Shown in pieces: positions 27,201-35,978 of a DNA stretch of 64,000 nucleotides. The position numbers were made by a program, and so were the translations under genes. This stretch comes from Candidatus Eiseniibacteriota bacterium (lineage in GTDB: Bacteria > Orphanbacterota > Orphanbacteria > Orphanbacterales > Orphanbacteraceae), in assembly GCA_029262235.1 (NCBI GenBank), contig JAJCZU010000003.1:124001-188000 (forward strand), written 5' to 3'. The notes under the pieces were generated by a model, which had not been told where the DNA came from, did no database searches, and was given only the letters and a program-made list of their open reading frames with translations. Position 1 is the first letter of the stretch; every line of letters begins with the position of its first letter.

Positions 27201-29076
27201 AACCGAGCGCGCGCAGTCTCTCGCGAATCGCTTCACTGTCCTCGAGAAAGAGCTCGCCGCTCCTCCTGAGAGGTGAGTACGACGCAATCGTCTCGATCGG
27301 CCGCCGCTCAAGCTCGCTGGATGTGATTGCATCGAGTATGACCTTTCCGTCCGTGTCTTCGGGAACGGGGAGTCCCAGCAGGTAGAGAATCGTGGGAGCG
27401 ATATCGACGTCGCGCGATGGCGTGGCACGATAGCCCGGCTCGACACCGGGCCCTGCCAGTAGAAACACGCCGTCGCGACGATGGTTCCCCGTGTTGAAGG
27501 GATGGCGCCCCTTACCCAGAAACGGAAAATATTTCGAGAGTGAAGCATGTTCGCGCCATGGACCGAGCCCGTGATCGGACGTAATCACGAAAACTGTTTC
27601 GTCGGGGTCGAAAATCGTCTGTGCTTCGCCGAGCACGTAGTCGAGAAAGCGGAAGTAGTGCGGGACGACTTCGCCAAAGTATTCCGCAACGTCCGGCGCG
27701 ACATCGGCATCGCCTTCGCCGAACGTGTGCTTCCAGAAAAAGTGCTGCACGTCGTCAGGGCCGGGAAGATAGAGCGTGAAATAGTCGAGGTCCATGCGCC
27801 GCGCAAGGGAGAGCCCGAGCATCGTGTTCCTGTAATCTTTGCGAAAGATGCGCGACACGGCATGCGCGTAACGCTCGAGAATCGGCCCTTCGTGAAACTC
27901 GATGTCAATGTCACGAGGCGACTCGAAGCCGAACCACTCCCGCATTTCATTGCCGAACGCCTTTTCGCGAAACTGCGCATTCTCCTCGGGGGTCATGAGA
28001 TCGAGCGGATACCAGAGGTCGCGCTTGCGAACGACGGCGGCATCGTCGGCCACGAGAAAGCCCTCCATCGGGAGCGGCGGCGAGGTCACCTGCGCGGCCA
28101 CGGTGCCGCAGCGAAGACCGGCGGACTCGGCGATTTCCCAGAGCCGTGGTTCGCGCACGAACGTGCTGTTTGACGTCAGCGTTTTCGCGCCGAGCATGCG
28201 GGCCGGCGCGAGATGATTCGGAAACGGCAGCCGAAACGGCAGCGGCTCGGCGAGGCCCCGGATCTGGGTCATTTCGAAATCCAGAATGCCGTGCGCGCGC
28301 GGCAGCCGCCCCGAGTTGATCGTCGACCAGATCACGGGAGAGCGCATGCCGCGCGACGAACTGTCGATGAACGGGTTCAGGATCGAGATCTCGGGGTTCA
28401 TGTCGCCCCGGCTCGCGCGTGCGAGGTACGCGGCGAAGTGCGGCAGGGCGCCGGTTTCGATGTACTTGTCGAGCAGGCGGAGCGACAGACCGTCGAACTG
28501 AAGATGGCAGACGCGCTTGCCGCCCATGTCGCGGATCGGCGGCTCGAATGCGGGTCCGTTCCACGCTCCCTGCGACCGGTGGAGCACGATCGGGGTCGCG
28601 AGCAGCAGGATCACGATCGGAATCGCGCTCAAGCCGGGGCGCACGGCCGCGAGCCTGCGGCCGAGCATGCGCGACAGGGGAATCAGGACGAGGGCGAGGA
28701 TGATCGCCGGCACCAGCACGCGAGGGTCCGTGAACCAGGTCGGCCTGCTCGAAAGAAAGAAAAACAGGAATCCGGGCGTCCAGGCGAGAAAGAAGAGCCA
28801 GGCGGCAAGGCGGGCGGCCCCCCGGTCGGGATTGCGGCGCAGAAACGCGAATCCCGTCGCGGCGGCTCCGATTCCGAAAGCGGTAACGGTAAAAAATACA
28901 AACAGATAGAGTGTAAGGACGACGCGATCGGCTGGATTCGGCCAGTCGCGCGCGAGTCCGAATATGAGTTGCGCGGCCAGAAACGTCGCGGCGGACGTCA
29001 TGAGGACGCCCCATACGAGGAAACCGCCCGAAACGGGGCGGCCGGAATTGGTCTCTGGACTACCGGAATTGACCAT
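27190..29076 (-). CDS. Membrane-bound alkaline phosphatase-superfamily hydrolase
   Basis: 628 residues. Four transmembrane segments lie in the first ~175 residues, followed by an AlkP/type I phosphodiesterase domain. Visible blocks are LQFDGLSLRLLDKYIETGALPHF, SSSRGMRSPVIWSTINSGRLPRAHGI, LPGPDDVQHFFWKHTFG, FVITSDHGLGPW (metal-binding DHG), GNHRRDGVFLLAGPG and DIAPTILYLLGLPVPEDTDG. Members hydrolyse or transfer phospho- or sulfo-ester groups; acting outside the inner membrane on envelope glycans or lipids is the likely setting. Divergent from the permease fusion gene across 71 bp. Confidence 0.85.
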   Translation of the reverse strand: MVNSGSPETNSGRPVSGGFLVWGVLMTSAATFLAAQLIFGLARDWPNPADRVVLTLYLFVFFTVTAFGIGAAATGFAFLRRNPDRGAARLAAWLFFLAWTPGFLFFFLSSRPTWFTDPRVLVPAIILALVLIPLSRMLGRRLAAVRPGLSAIPIVILLLATPIVLHRSQGAWNGPAFEPPIRDMGGKRVCHLQFDGLSLRLLDKYIETGALPHFAAYLARASRGDMNPEISILNPFIDSSSRGMRSPVIWSTINSGRLPRAHGILDFEMTQIRGLAEPLPFRLPFPNHLAPARMLGAKTLTSNSTFVREPRLWEIAESAGLRCGTVAAQVTSPPLPMEGFLVADDAAVVRKRDLWYPLDLMTPEENAQFREKAFGNEMREWFGFESPRDIDIEFHEGPILERYAHAVSRIFRKDYRNTMLGLSLARRMDLDYFTLYLPGPDDVQHFFWKHTFGEGDADVAPDVAEYFGEVVPHYFRFLDYVLGEAQTIFDPDETVFVITSDHGLGPWREHASLSKYFPFLGKGRHPFNTGNHRRDGVFLLAGPGVEPGYRATPSRDVDIAPTILYLLGLPVPEDTDGKVILDAITSSELERRPIETIASYSPLRRSGELFLEDSEAIRERLRALGYVD

Positions 29077-29147
29077 AAACTCCGATCCTATAATAGTATG
29101 ATAAGATCCTGTGCCCGTTTTCTAAAGCCCCGATTGGGTAGCATAGC
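29077..29147. promoter_or_regulatory. Divergent intergenic region with TATAAT box
   Basis: 71 bp between the AlkP-like gene (minus) and the permease-SPFH gene (plus). A plus-strand TATAAT at 29089-29094 lies within a partly symmetrical AT-rich stretch. A TTGACC at 29069-29074 gives only a 14-base spacer, shorter than usual, so the promoter is tentative. Confidence 0.35.
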
Positions 29148-31457
29148 ATGAATGGAATCATTGGTTTTCTGGGAGATTTCCTCTGGGAGACCCTCTATAT
29201 CGTATTCGAGAGCGGAATCTATATTCTGCTCGGCTTCTTGATCGCGGGACTGCTGCACGCGTACCTGAAGACCGACCGGCTGATCCCGTTCCTCGGGGGC
29301 CGGAACCTGCGGTCTGTGCTGAATGCGGCTCTTGTCGGCGCGCCGCTGCCGCTCTGTTCCTGCGGGGTCGTGCCGACCGCCGTCGCTCTTCGTAAGAAGG
29401 GGGCCAGCCGTGAGGCGACGCTCTCGTTCCTGATCTCGACGCCGGAAACATCGGTCGATTCGATCGCGCTCAGCTACGGCCTGCTCGGTCCGGTGATGGC
29501 TGTCGTGCGTCCGCTTGCGGCGGTCGTGACCGCGGTCGTTGCAGGCGCCGCCCACCTGCTCTTCGGCCACGATGAAACGCGCGATCTCGAAGCGGCGGGC
29601 GAGCCGAACGGCTCGACAAAGACATCCGGCACCGGCGCGGCGACCGGAGAGGGCGCGTGCGGCCCGGAGTGCAGCGCGTTCCCGGCTGATTCCGGGAAAG
29701 CGGTCGACCACGGCCCGGATCACGATCACGATCACGATCATGCGCACGACCATGCCGGTCACACGCACGCCGATCCGTTCGCGGCATCCCCGCCCCTGTC
29801 CCATCGGGAGCGTCTCGGCGAAGCCGGGCGGTACGGATTCGTGCACCTATTCGACGAGCTCGCGTTCTGGTTTCTGTTCGGCATGCTGCTCACGGGTCTC
29901 CTGTCGGCGGCGCTTCCGGACGACTTCTTCGGCCGCGCACTCGGCACGGGTCTCTTTTCGATGCTCGTCGTCGTAGTCGTCGGCGTTCCGCTCTATATGT
30001 GCGCGTCGAGTTCGACGCCGGTCGCGCTCGCGTTTCTGACCAAAGGACTCAATCCCGGTGCCGCGCTCGTCTTTCTGCTTACGGGCCCGGCCACGAACGC
30101 GGCCACGCTTTCGGTCGTCGGGCGCGTGTTCGGAAAACGCTTTCTGCAGATCTATGTCGGCTCGATCGTCGGCGTGGCGATCGCGTTCGGCATGGCGCTC
30201 AATTCGTTCTATCAATGGGAACCCGTGGCGAGTCTCGGGGCGGGGGAGACGACGCTCGACTTCGTTTATCGCGTGCTGAAGGGGATCGGGTTTCTCGTAT
30301 TTGTTTTCCTCGCGGTGCAGTCGCTCCGCCGCACCGGGCTTCGGCCGGGACTGCGTGAACTGCGTGAGAATCTCGCCACGGCCGTGCGTCCTCTGATCGA
30401 ACTGCGCCCCGCCTGGTTCGTGCGTACGATTCCGGGACGCCTCGTGCTCGGCGGCGCCATTCTGTTCTATCTGGCGAGCGGTTTTGCGATCGTGAAGCCG
30501 GGCGAAGCCGGCATGCCGCTCCGTTTCGGGGCGCCGGCACTGCCCGCGTCGGGCGAAACCGTTCTCGGCCCCGGGCTCCACTGGAATCTGCCCTGGCCGA
30601 TGGGGGAAGTGCGCACGGTTTCGGTCGAAGGATTCGCGCGGATCGACATCGGTTTCCGCTCGGCGGAAGACGCGGCCAATGACCTGACGAATTTCTACGC
30701 ACCGGCGGCCCCCGGCGTTGCAGTCGGTTCGGACGAAAGCGCGCCACGGGACCGCCTGAAGGAAGAGTCGCTCTACCTCACCGCGGACGAGAACCTCGTC
30801 AACATCCTTTCGACCGCGCAGTATCGGACGAACGATCCCGTGCAGTATCTGTTCGGCGTGGAAGACGGTCCGGCCTCGGCGCGTGCGGCGATTCTCGCTT
30901 CGCTGCTCGAAGAACTCGCGACACGCACGCTCGACGAAGTGCTCACCGTCGACCGTTTCGCTCTCGAGAGCGCGGTGCAGACCCGGGCGAACGAACGCCT
31001 TACGCAACTCTCGTCCGGAATCGTCGTGGAGCATTTCACGCTTCTCAACGTGCACAGCCCGCCCGAAGTTCATTTCGATTTTCGTGACGTCGCGAGCTCG
31101 CAGGAAGACCGCGCGCGATTCATCAACGAAGCGCGCGTGTACGCCGAAGACGTAGTGCATCAGGCGCGCGGGCGCGCGGCGGAGATCACGGCGGGCGCGG
31201 CTGCCGATCGCACGGTTCGGATCGCTTCCGCCTCGGGCGACGCCCATCGATTCCTGGCGATCCAGGACGCGCAGAGCGGTGCGCCGGGTTCCACGCGCCT
31301 GCGTCTCTACCTTGAGACGATGGAGCGCACACTTCCGAAAACGACCAACATCGTGCGGCCCGATCCGTCGGCCGTCCGCGATTTCGAGATCTGGTTTCAA
31401 TCGAAAAACGGGGAGGTTACGATTCCTTCCCTCGATTCCAAAAACGGAGGCAAGTGA
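29148..31457 (+). CDS. Metal permease (SO_0444/DUF318 type) fused to HflK-like SPFH domain
   Basis: 769 residues, two normally separate proteins in one frame. Residues 1-~400 are a permease of the SO_0444 Cu/Zn efflux type: GAPLPLCSCGVVPTAVALRKKG near 66, a metal-binding His/Asp stretch (HDHDHDHAHDHAGHTHAD, about 190-207), then PLYMCASSSTPVALAFLTKG and GPATNAATL. A transmembrane helix near 420-445 leads into a band-7/HflK-like domain (GPGLHWNLPWPMGEVRTV, DENLVNILSTAQYRTNDPVQYLFGVED, QEDRARFINEARVYAEDVVHQARGRAAE). The 1-base overlap with the HflC-like gene (TGATG) indicates coupling. I infer metal export organised by a membrane SPFH assembly. Confidence 0.85.
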   Translation: MNGIIGFLGDFLWETLYIVFESGIYILLGFLIAGLLHAYLKTDRLIPFLGGRNLRSVLNAALVGAPLPLCSCGVVPTAVALRKKGASREATLSFLISTPETSVDSIALSYGLLGPVMAVVRPLAAVVTAVVAGAAHLLFGHDETRDLEAAGEPNGSTKTSGTGAATGEGACGPECSAFPADSGKAVDHGPDHDHDHDHAHDHAGHTHADPFAASPPLSHRERLGEAGRYGFVHLFDELAFWFLFGMLLTGLLSAALPDDFFGRALGTGLFSMLVVVVVGVPLYMCASSSTPVALAFLTKGLNPGAALVFLLTGPATNAATLSVVGRVFGKRFLQIYVGSIVGVAIAFGMALNSFYQWEPVASLGAGETTLDFVYRVLKGIGFLVFVFLAVQSLRRTGLRPGLRELRENLATAVRPLIELRPAWFVRTIPGRLVLGGAILFYLASGFAIVKPGEAGMPLRFGAPALPASGETVLGPGLHWNLPWPMGEVRTVSVEGFARIDIGFRSAEDAANDLTNFYAPAAPGVAVGSDESAPRDRLKEESLYLTADENLVNILSTAQYRTNDPVQYLFGVEDGPASARAAILASLLEELATRTLDEVLTVDRFALESAVQTRANERLTQLSSGIVVEHFTLLNVHSPPEVHFDFRDVASSQEDRARFINEARVYAEDVVHQARGRAAEITAGAAADRTVRIASASGDAHRFLAIQDAQSGAPGSTRLRLYLETMERTLPKTTNIVRPDPSAVRDFEIWFQSKNGEVTIPSLDSKNGGK

Positions 31458-32350
31458 TGAGTCAGCCGAGACGATGGATCATGCCCGTGCTGCTGGTCCT
31501 GCTCGCGCTCTTTCTACTGTCCGGGTTTTACGTCGTTGACGTGACCGAATACGCCGTCGTGACGCGATTCGGAAATCCCGTGGCGATTCATACCGAGCCG
31601 GGGCTCCACTATGACCCGCTCAAGTTCCTGCTCTCGATCAATCGGATCGACGCGCGGCTGCTCGTTCTCGACCTGCCGCCTGCGGAGTTCCTGACCGAGG
31701 ACAAAAAGAACGTCGTCACGAGCGGGTACGTGACGTGGAGCGTGAAGGACCCGCTCAAATATCTGCAGCGCGTCTACTCACGCGTGGGCGCCGAGTCGCG
31801 CATGACCGATGTGCTCTCGTCCGAGATCGGCGCGGCGCTCGGAAGCGTGCCGTTCGGGGCGCTCGTTTCGACTGAACCGGACCAGGCGCGCCTCGCGGAA
31901 GTGGCGCTCGCGATTCACGAGAAAAGCCGGGAACGGATCGAGCGCGACTACGGCGTCGATGTTGTCGACTTTCGCTTCAAGCGCCTTTCGTTCCCCGACC
32001 AGAACCAGTCGGCCGTCTTCCAGCGCATGCGCGCCGAGCGCCAGAGAATTGCGCGCAAATTCCGGAGCGAGGGCGAGGAAGAAGCGACGAAGATCCGGGC
32101 CGAAGCCGATCGCGAAAGCAGCGAGATTCTTGCGAAGGCCGAGCGGCAGGCGACGGAGTTCCGGGGCGAAGGCGAAGCCGAGGCGACGCGCATTTATGCC
32201 GAAGCGATCCGCAAGGATCCCGGGTTCTACGATTTCCTGCGGACGCTCGAGTCGTACGAAAAGATCGTCGACAAGAACATGACGATCGTGATTCCGAGCG
32301 ATTCCGATCTCATGCAGCTGCTCATGCACGGCCCGAAGCAGGGAGGCTGA
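31457..32350 (+). CDS. HflC-like SPFH protein
   Basis: 297 residues: an N-terminal transmembrane helix, the band-7 domain (VVDVTEYAVVTRFGNPV, EPGLHYDPLKFL, VTSGYVTWSVKDPLKYLQRVY) and the HflC coiled region (FQRMRAERQRIARKFRSEGEEEATKIRAEADRESSEILAKAERQ) ending DPGFYDFLRTLESYEK. HflC with HflK normally forms a large periplasmic cage around FtsH. No ftsH is in the window. ATG 31457 with GGAGG upstream; in-frame GTG 31454 is an alternative. Lies between two HflK-like partners. Confidence 0.9.
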   Translation: MSQPRRWIMPVLLVLLALFLLSGFYVVDVTEYAVVTRFGNPVAIHTEPGLHYDPLKFLLSINRIDARLLVLDLPPAEFLTEDKKNVVTSGYVTWSVKDPLKYLQRVYSRVGAESRMTDVLSSEIGAALGSVPFGALVSTEPDQARLAEVALAIHEKSRERIERDYGVDVVDFRFKRLSFPDQNQSAVFQRMRAERQRIARKFRSEGEEEATKIRAEADRESSEILAKAERQATEFRGEGEAEATRIYAEAIRKDPGFYDFLRTLESYEKIVDKNMTIVIPSDSDLMQLLMHGPKQGG

Positions 32351-32396
32351 TCGCCGTCATGCGATACACGACAACAGTCACGAAGCGGGGTGCACG

Positions 32397-33308
32397 ATGA
32401 TCGCGAAGCTCTTCCGTGGACGCGTGCTGCTGACGATCGCATTCGTAGTGTGGGTCGCGTCGGGCATCTTCACCGTCGACCGCGATGAAGAAGGCGTCGT
32501 GCTGCTGCTCGGGAAGCCGTGGAAGACGCATGTTGCGCCCGGCATTCACTTCGCGCCGCCCTGGCCGTTCGCGAAGAGCGCCGTCGTACGCACGACCTCC
32601 GCGTATCAGATGAGCGTCGGGTTCAAGATCGCGGAACGCGTGGCAGGGAAGACCGCGCCGGGCGCGGACGCCGAGTTCCTGAGCGGCGACACGAATATCC
32701 TGTCGCTCGAGCTCGTGCTTCAGTACGTTGTCGACGAGCCGCTGCGCATCCTGTACGGGATCGAAGATCCGCACTTTCTCGTGCGCCGCGCGGCTGAATC
32801 GGTCGCCACGAACGTGCTTTCGAAAACGGCTGTTGACGACGCGCTCACGACAGGCCGGTCCGCGATCCTCGAGAACATTCGGCGCGGCACGCAGGAGATT
32901 CTTCGAAGCTACGACAGCGGGATCGCGATCGTTTCGGCTACGGTCAAGAAGATCGAGCCGCCCCCGGAAGTGATCGACGCGTTTCAGGACGTGCAGAACG
33001 CGAAGTCCGACCGCGAGCGCGCCATCAACGAAGCGAACGGCTATGCGAACGAAGTGATTCCGCGTGCGCGCGGCGAAGCGGTGGCTGTGATCGCGAAGGC
33101 GCGCGGCGATCGTGAGGGGCGCATCGAGATCGCGCGCGGTGAAGCCGATCGCATTGCGAGGATGATGGACGAATATCACAACGCGCCCGTCGGCGTGAAG
33201 GAACGGCTTTACCTGGAAACGCTCGAGCGCGTTCTTGCTTCCGCCGAAGTGTACGCCGTGGACGCCGGCGGAAGAACGCAGCCCATGGGCCTCAAACTCA
33301 TTCGATAG
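32397..33308 (+). CDS. HflK-like SPFH protein
   Basis: 303 residues: N-terminal transmembrane helix, band-7 domain (VDRDEEGVVLLLGKPWKTHVAPGIHFAPPWPF, TNILSLELVLQYVVDEPLRILYGIEDP) and the HflK coiled segment (FQDVQNAKSDRERAINEANGYANEVIPRARGEAVAVIAKARGDREGR). It is a second HflK-like unit in the same operon as the permease-fused one, giving an unusual K(fused)-C-K set. It starts 46 bases after the HflC-like gene. Confidence 0.9.
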   Translation: MIAKLFRGRVLLTIAFVVWVASGIFTVDRDEEGVVLLLGKPWKTHVAPGIHFAPPWPFAKSAVVRTTSAYQMSVGFKIAERVAGKTAPGADAEFLSGDTNILSLELVLQYVVDEPLRILYGIEDPHFLVRRAAESVATNVLSKTAVDDALTTGRSAILENIRRGTQEILRSYDSGIAIVSATVKKIEPPPEVIDAFQDVQNAKSDRERAINEANGYANEVIPRARGEAVAVIAKARGDREGRIEIARGEADRIARMMDEYHNAPVGVKERLYLETLERVLASAEVYAVDAGGRTQPMGLKLIR

Positions 33309-33354
33309 CCCTGCGGGGCAGGGACTGCCCGACTTGGGCAAGGACGAACATGCG

Positions 33355-34083
33355 ATGACAATGACCCTGTATCTCGCGCTGATCGCGGGCATCACATTCG
33401 CCGGCGGCGCGGCGCCGCTTGTCCGCAAGTGGTCGCGCCATCGCGTTACCTACTTCGTGTCGGCCGGCGCGGGCATTCTGCTCGGCGCCGCATTCCTGCA
33501 CATGATGCCGTTCACGTGGCACGCGCTCGGTGAATGGGCCGGCATTCCGATCCTTACGGGCTTCCTGCTGATTTTCGTGCTCGAGAAATTCTTTCTGATC
33601 GACCCCTGCGAAGAGGTCGGCTGTCACATTCACAAGTTCGGGCTCGCGGCGTTCATGGGGATCTCGTTTCACAGCCTGCTCGACGGAGTCGCCGTCGGTT
33701 CGTCGTTTCATATCCAGCATCTGGCGCCGAGCGTCTTTGCCGCAATCGCGGTTCACAAGATTCCCGCCGCATTCTGTCTTGCGTCGATTCTGCTTCTCGC
33801 GGGCTATTCCCGTAGCCGCGCCGCCTGGATGATCGCGGGCTTCTCTCTCGCAACGCCGGTCGGGGCTATCGTCGCGTTCTTCCTGCTGCAGGGGCTCAGC
33901 GAACAGGCGCTCGCCGTCGCGATCGGTCTCAGCGCCGGCTCGTTTCTCGGGATTGCAACCTCCGACCTGTTGCCGCAGCTTCACAAGGAGTCCGGCAATC
34001 GCATGCTGCCGTTCGTGTTTCTCTTTCTCGGCGTCATCGCCATGATGCTTCCGATGTTCTTCATGGAAGGGCACGCGCATTAA
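33355..34083 (+). CDS. ZIP-family metal transporter
   Basis: 242 residues, eight hydrophobic segments. The TM4 motif HSLLDGVAVGSSFHIQH holds the usual His and Asp. TM5 reads HKIPAAF where classic members have HEIPHE, so one acidic and one His ligand are replaced. A loop CEEVGCHIHK may also bind metal. Could import or export divalent metal (Zn, Mn, Fe, Ni). Operon position after the permease and SPFH genes supports a metal role. It carries AAGGA upstream and ends with an acidic/His tail (MEGHAH). Confidence 0.83.
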   Translation: MTMTLYLALIAGITFAGGAAPLVRKWSRHRVTYFVSAGAGILLGAAFLHMMPFTWHALGEWAGIPILTGFLLIFVLEKFFLIDPCEEVGCHIHKFGLAAFMGISFHSLLDGVAVGSSFHIQHLAPSVFAAIAVHKIPAAFCLASILLLAGYSRSRAAWMIAGFSLATPVGAIVAFFLLQGLSEQALAVAIGLSAGSFLGIATSDLLPQLHKESGNRMLPFVFLFLGVIAMMLPMFFMEGHAH

Positions 34084-35350
34084 GACCCGCGACGATCTGA
34101 ACGCGCTGATCGAACCCGCCTCGCTTGCGACAATTCATGCACATGGAAACGATGATCCCGCCGCGTATGCCCTCGCGCATGCCGCCAGGAATCCCCACGC
34201 CGCGCTCATCGCGACGCAGATCAAGTATCGGAAGCGCGCGCGCGCGAAGCTTCCCGGCTGGGCCGAAGCAGGATGTCTCTTTACGGGTCGTGCGTTCGAA
34301 CAGGCGACATCCGAAACGATCGCGGCGCTCAAGGACGGATGGCACGGGGGAACGTGCCTCGACCTGACGATGGGGCTCGGCGCCGACAGCGTGCATTTCG
34401 CGCGTGCGTTCGACCGTGTCGTTGCCGTCGAATCCGACGAACTCCTTGTGCGGCTCGCCGCTTTCAATCTGCGCGCGCTCGGCGCAACGAATATCGCCGT
34501 TCATCACACTTCTGCCGAAGAGTTCGTGCGTGACTACGACGGCCCGCCCTTTGATCTTGTCTACGTCGATCCCGATCGCCGCGACGTCGCGGGAAAGCGA
34601 AAGTTCGGCCTGAGCGACGGGAGCCCCGACATCGTCACGCTCGCGCCCGCGCTGCTCGCGATCGCGAAGACCGTGCTCGTCAAAGCGTCGCCGATGTGCG
34701 ATCTGACCGAAGGGGCGCGCGTTCTGCCCACCGTTCGCCGTGCGATCGTGCTCGCCGACTCTACCGAATGCAAGGAAGTGCTGTTCGAACTGGAAGGAGA
34801 GGGGGCAACCGGCCGCGAGCCGGATTTTCGCGAAGCACGCTTTCTCTATAATGGAGAACGGTTCGCGTTTCGGGAGCCCGCGCCGCAGAACTCCGTCGGC
34901 TCCTTGTCGGGTTCCGCGACCACGGCGATCGACCCTGCGCCGCTTTCCCTGCTGGAGAGCGCGCCCGATTCAGGCTGGCTGCTCGAACCGAATGTCTCTC
35001 TTTACAAGGCCGGCCTGGTCGATGCGTACTTTCGGGAGGTCTGTGCGTTTCCCGGTGCGCGGGTCACGAGCGACGGCGGCTATCTCTGGTCCCCCGATCG
35101 CCCCGCACCGGGGGCGTTCCCCGGCAAGACGTTTCGGATCGAGGCCGCGCTCCCGTACAAGACCGGTTCCCTTCGCACGGTGCTCAGGAAGCGTGGCGTA
35201 ACAGCGGCGCATTTTACGCGCAAGAACTTCGACCTCCGGCTCGAGGACGTCCGCCGGTCGCTCGGACTGCGAGAGGGCGGCGACCGGTTTCTCGTGCTTA
35301 CGAGGCTCCGAGGTCGTGAGCGCTACGCGTTTCTCGCCACGCTCGCATAA
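34079..35350 (+). CDS. THUMP-like class I SAM methyltransferase, non-canonical start
   Basis: 423 residues if started at ATT 34079. Family blocks are QIKYRKRARAKLPGWAEAG and FEQATSE in the N-terminal part, the SAM-binding LDLTMGLGADSVHFA, VVAVESDELLVRLAAFN, VYVDPDRRDVAGKRKFGLSDGSPDI, and a C-terminal THUMP-like region (FPGKTFRIE...). The first ATG (34370) falls inside the SAM motif and would remove conserved sequence. Between the in-frame stop at 34043 and 34370 there is no ATG, GTG or TTG; ATT 34079 follows GGAAGGG by 8 bases and overlaps the ZIP stop. Probably modifies RNA. Confidence 0.75.
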   Translation: MKTRDDLNALIEPASLATIHAHGNDDPAAYALAHAARNPHAALIATQIKYRKRARAKLPGWAEAGCLFTGRAFEQATSETIAALKDGWHGGTCLDLTMGLGADSVHFARAFDRVVAVESDELLVRLAAFNLRALGATNIAVHHTSAEEFVRDYDGPPFDLVYVDPDRRDVAGKRKFGLSDGSPDIVTLAPALLAIAKTVLVKASPMCDLTEGARVLPTVRRAIVLADSTECKEVLFELEGEGATGREPDFREARFLYNGERFAFREPAPQNSVGSLSGSATTAIDPAPLSLLESAPDSGWLLEPNVSLYKAGLVDAYFREVCAFPGARVTSDGGYLWSPDRPAPGAFPGKTFRIEAALPYKTGSLRTVLRKRGVTAAHFTRKNFDLRLEDVRRSLGLREGGDRFLVLTRLRGRERYAFLATLA

Positions 35351-35430
35351 TACTTTGCGTCTTTTCCGCTCCCTCCCCGTCTGCAAGGGCGAACGAACAC
35401 CCCTGCAACCCAGGAGAAAGGGCCGATTCC

Positions 35431-35967
35431 ATGACCGAAAAGAGAAAAGCAGCCGCATTCACAGGAGAGAGCCGCATTCACGTCGGTTTCACCGTACGCG
35501 ATCTCGACGCCTCGCTTGCATTCTACGAGACGCTCCTCGGATCGCCGCCCGTCAAGGTGCGGCCGGGCTATGCGAAGTTCGAGCCGGCCGAGCCGTCCGT
35601 CAATCTGTCGATTCACACCTCGTCGCGCCTCGCGAACCAGCCCGTCACGAACGTCGGCACGCATTACGGCGTACAGGTGAAGTCGACCGAGGCTGTCAAT
35701 CTTGCCAGGAAGCGCTTGCGCGAAGCAGGGTATGAGACGAAGGTAGAGACGGAAGCCACGTGCTGTTATGCCGTGCAGGACAAAGTGTGGGCGCGCGATC
35801 CCGACGGGAACGAGTGGGAAGTGTTCGTCGTGCTCGACGCCGACGCCCCCGCCATGCACGAGTCGTCCGGCGCAGAAGCGCCCTGCTGCGACGACACCTG
35901 CTGCTCCGATCTCGACCGAACCAGGAATGTGAAAGTAAGCGTTTCGACTCAGGAACAATGCTGCTGA
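35431..35967 (+). CDS. ArsI/CadI-family VOC dioxygenase-like protein
   Basis: 178 residues. A glyoxalase/VOC fold: HVGFTVRDLDASLAFYETLLG, PSVNLSIH, GTHYGVQVKSTE, then VETEATCCYAVQDKVWARDPDGNEWEVFVV. The vicinal-Cys TCCYA plus metal-binding His/Glu positions match ArsI, which cleaves the C-As bond of organoarsenicals, and the related CadI. The C-terminal ~40 residues hold three further Cys pairs (PCCDDTCCSD, EQCC). AGGAG lies ~14 bases upstream of the ATG. The neighbouring SigZ-like gene suggests a metalloid-responsive pair. Confidence 0.82.
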   Translation: MTEKRKAAAFTGESRIHVGFTVRDLDASLAFYETLLGSPPVKVRPGYAKFEPAEPSVNLSIHTSSRLANQPVTNVGTHYGVQVKSTEAVNLARKRLREAGYETKVETEATCCYAVQDKVWARDPDGNEWEVFVVLDADAPAMHESSGAEAPCCDDTCCSDLDRTRNVKVSVSTQEQCC

Positions 35968-35978
35968 ACGGGAGTACG

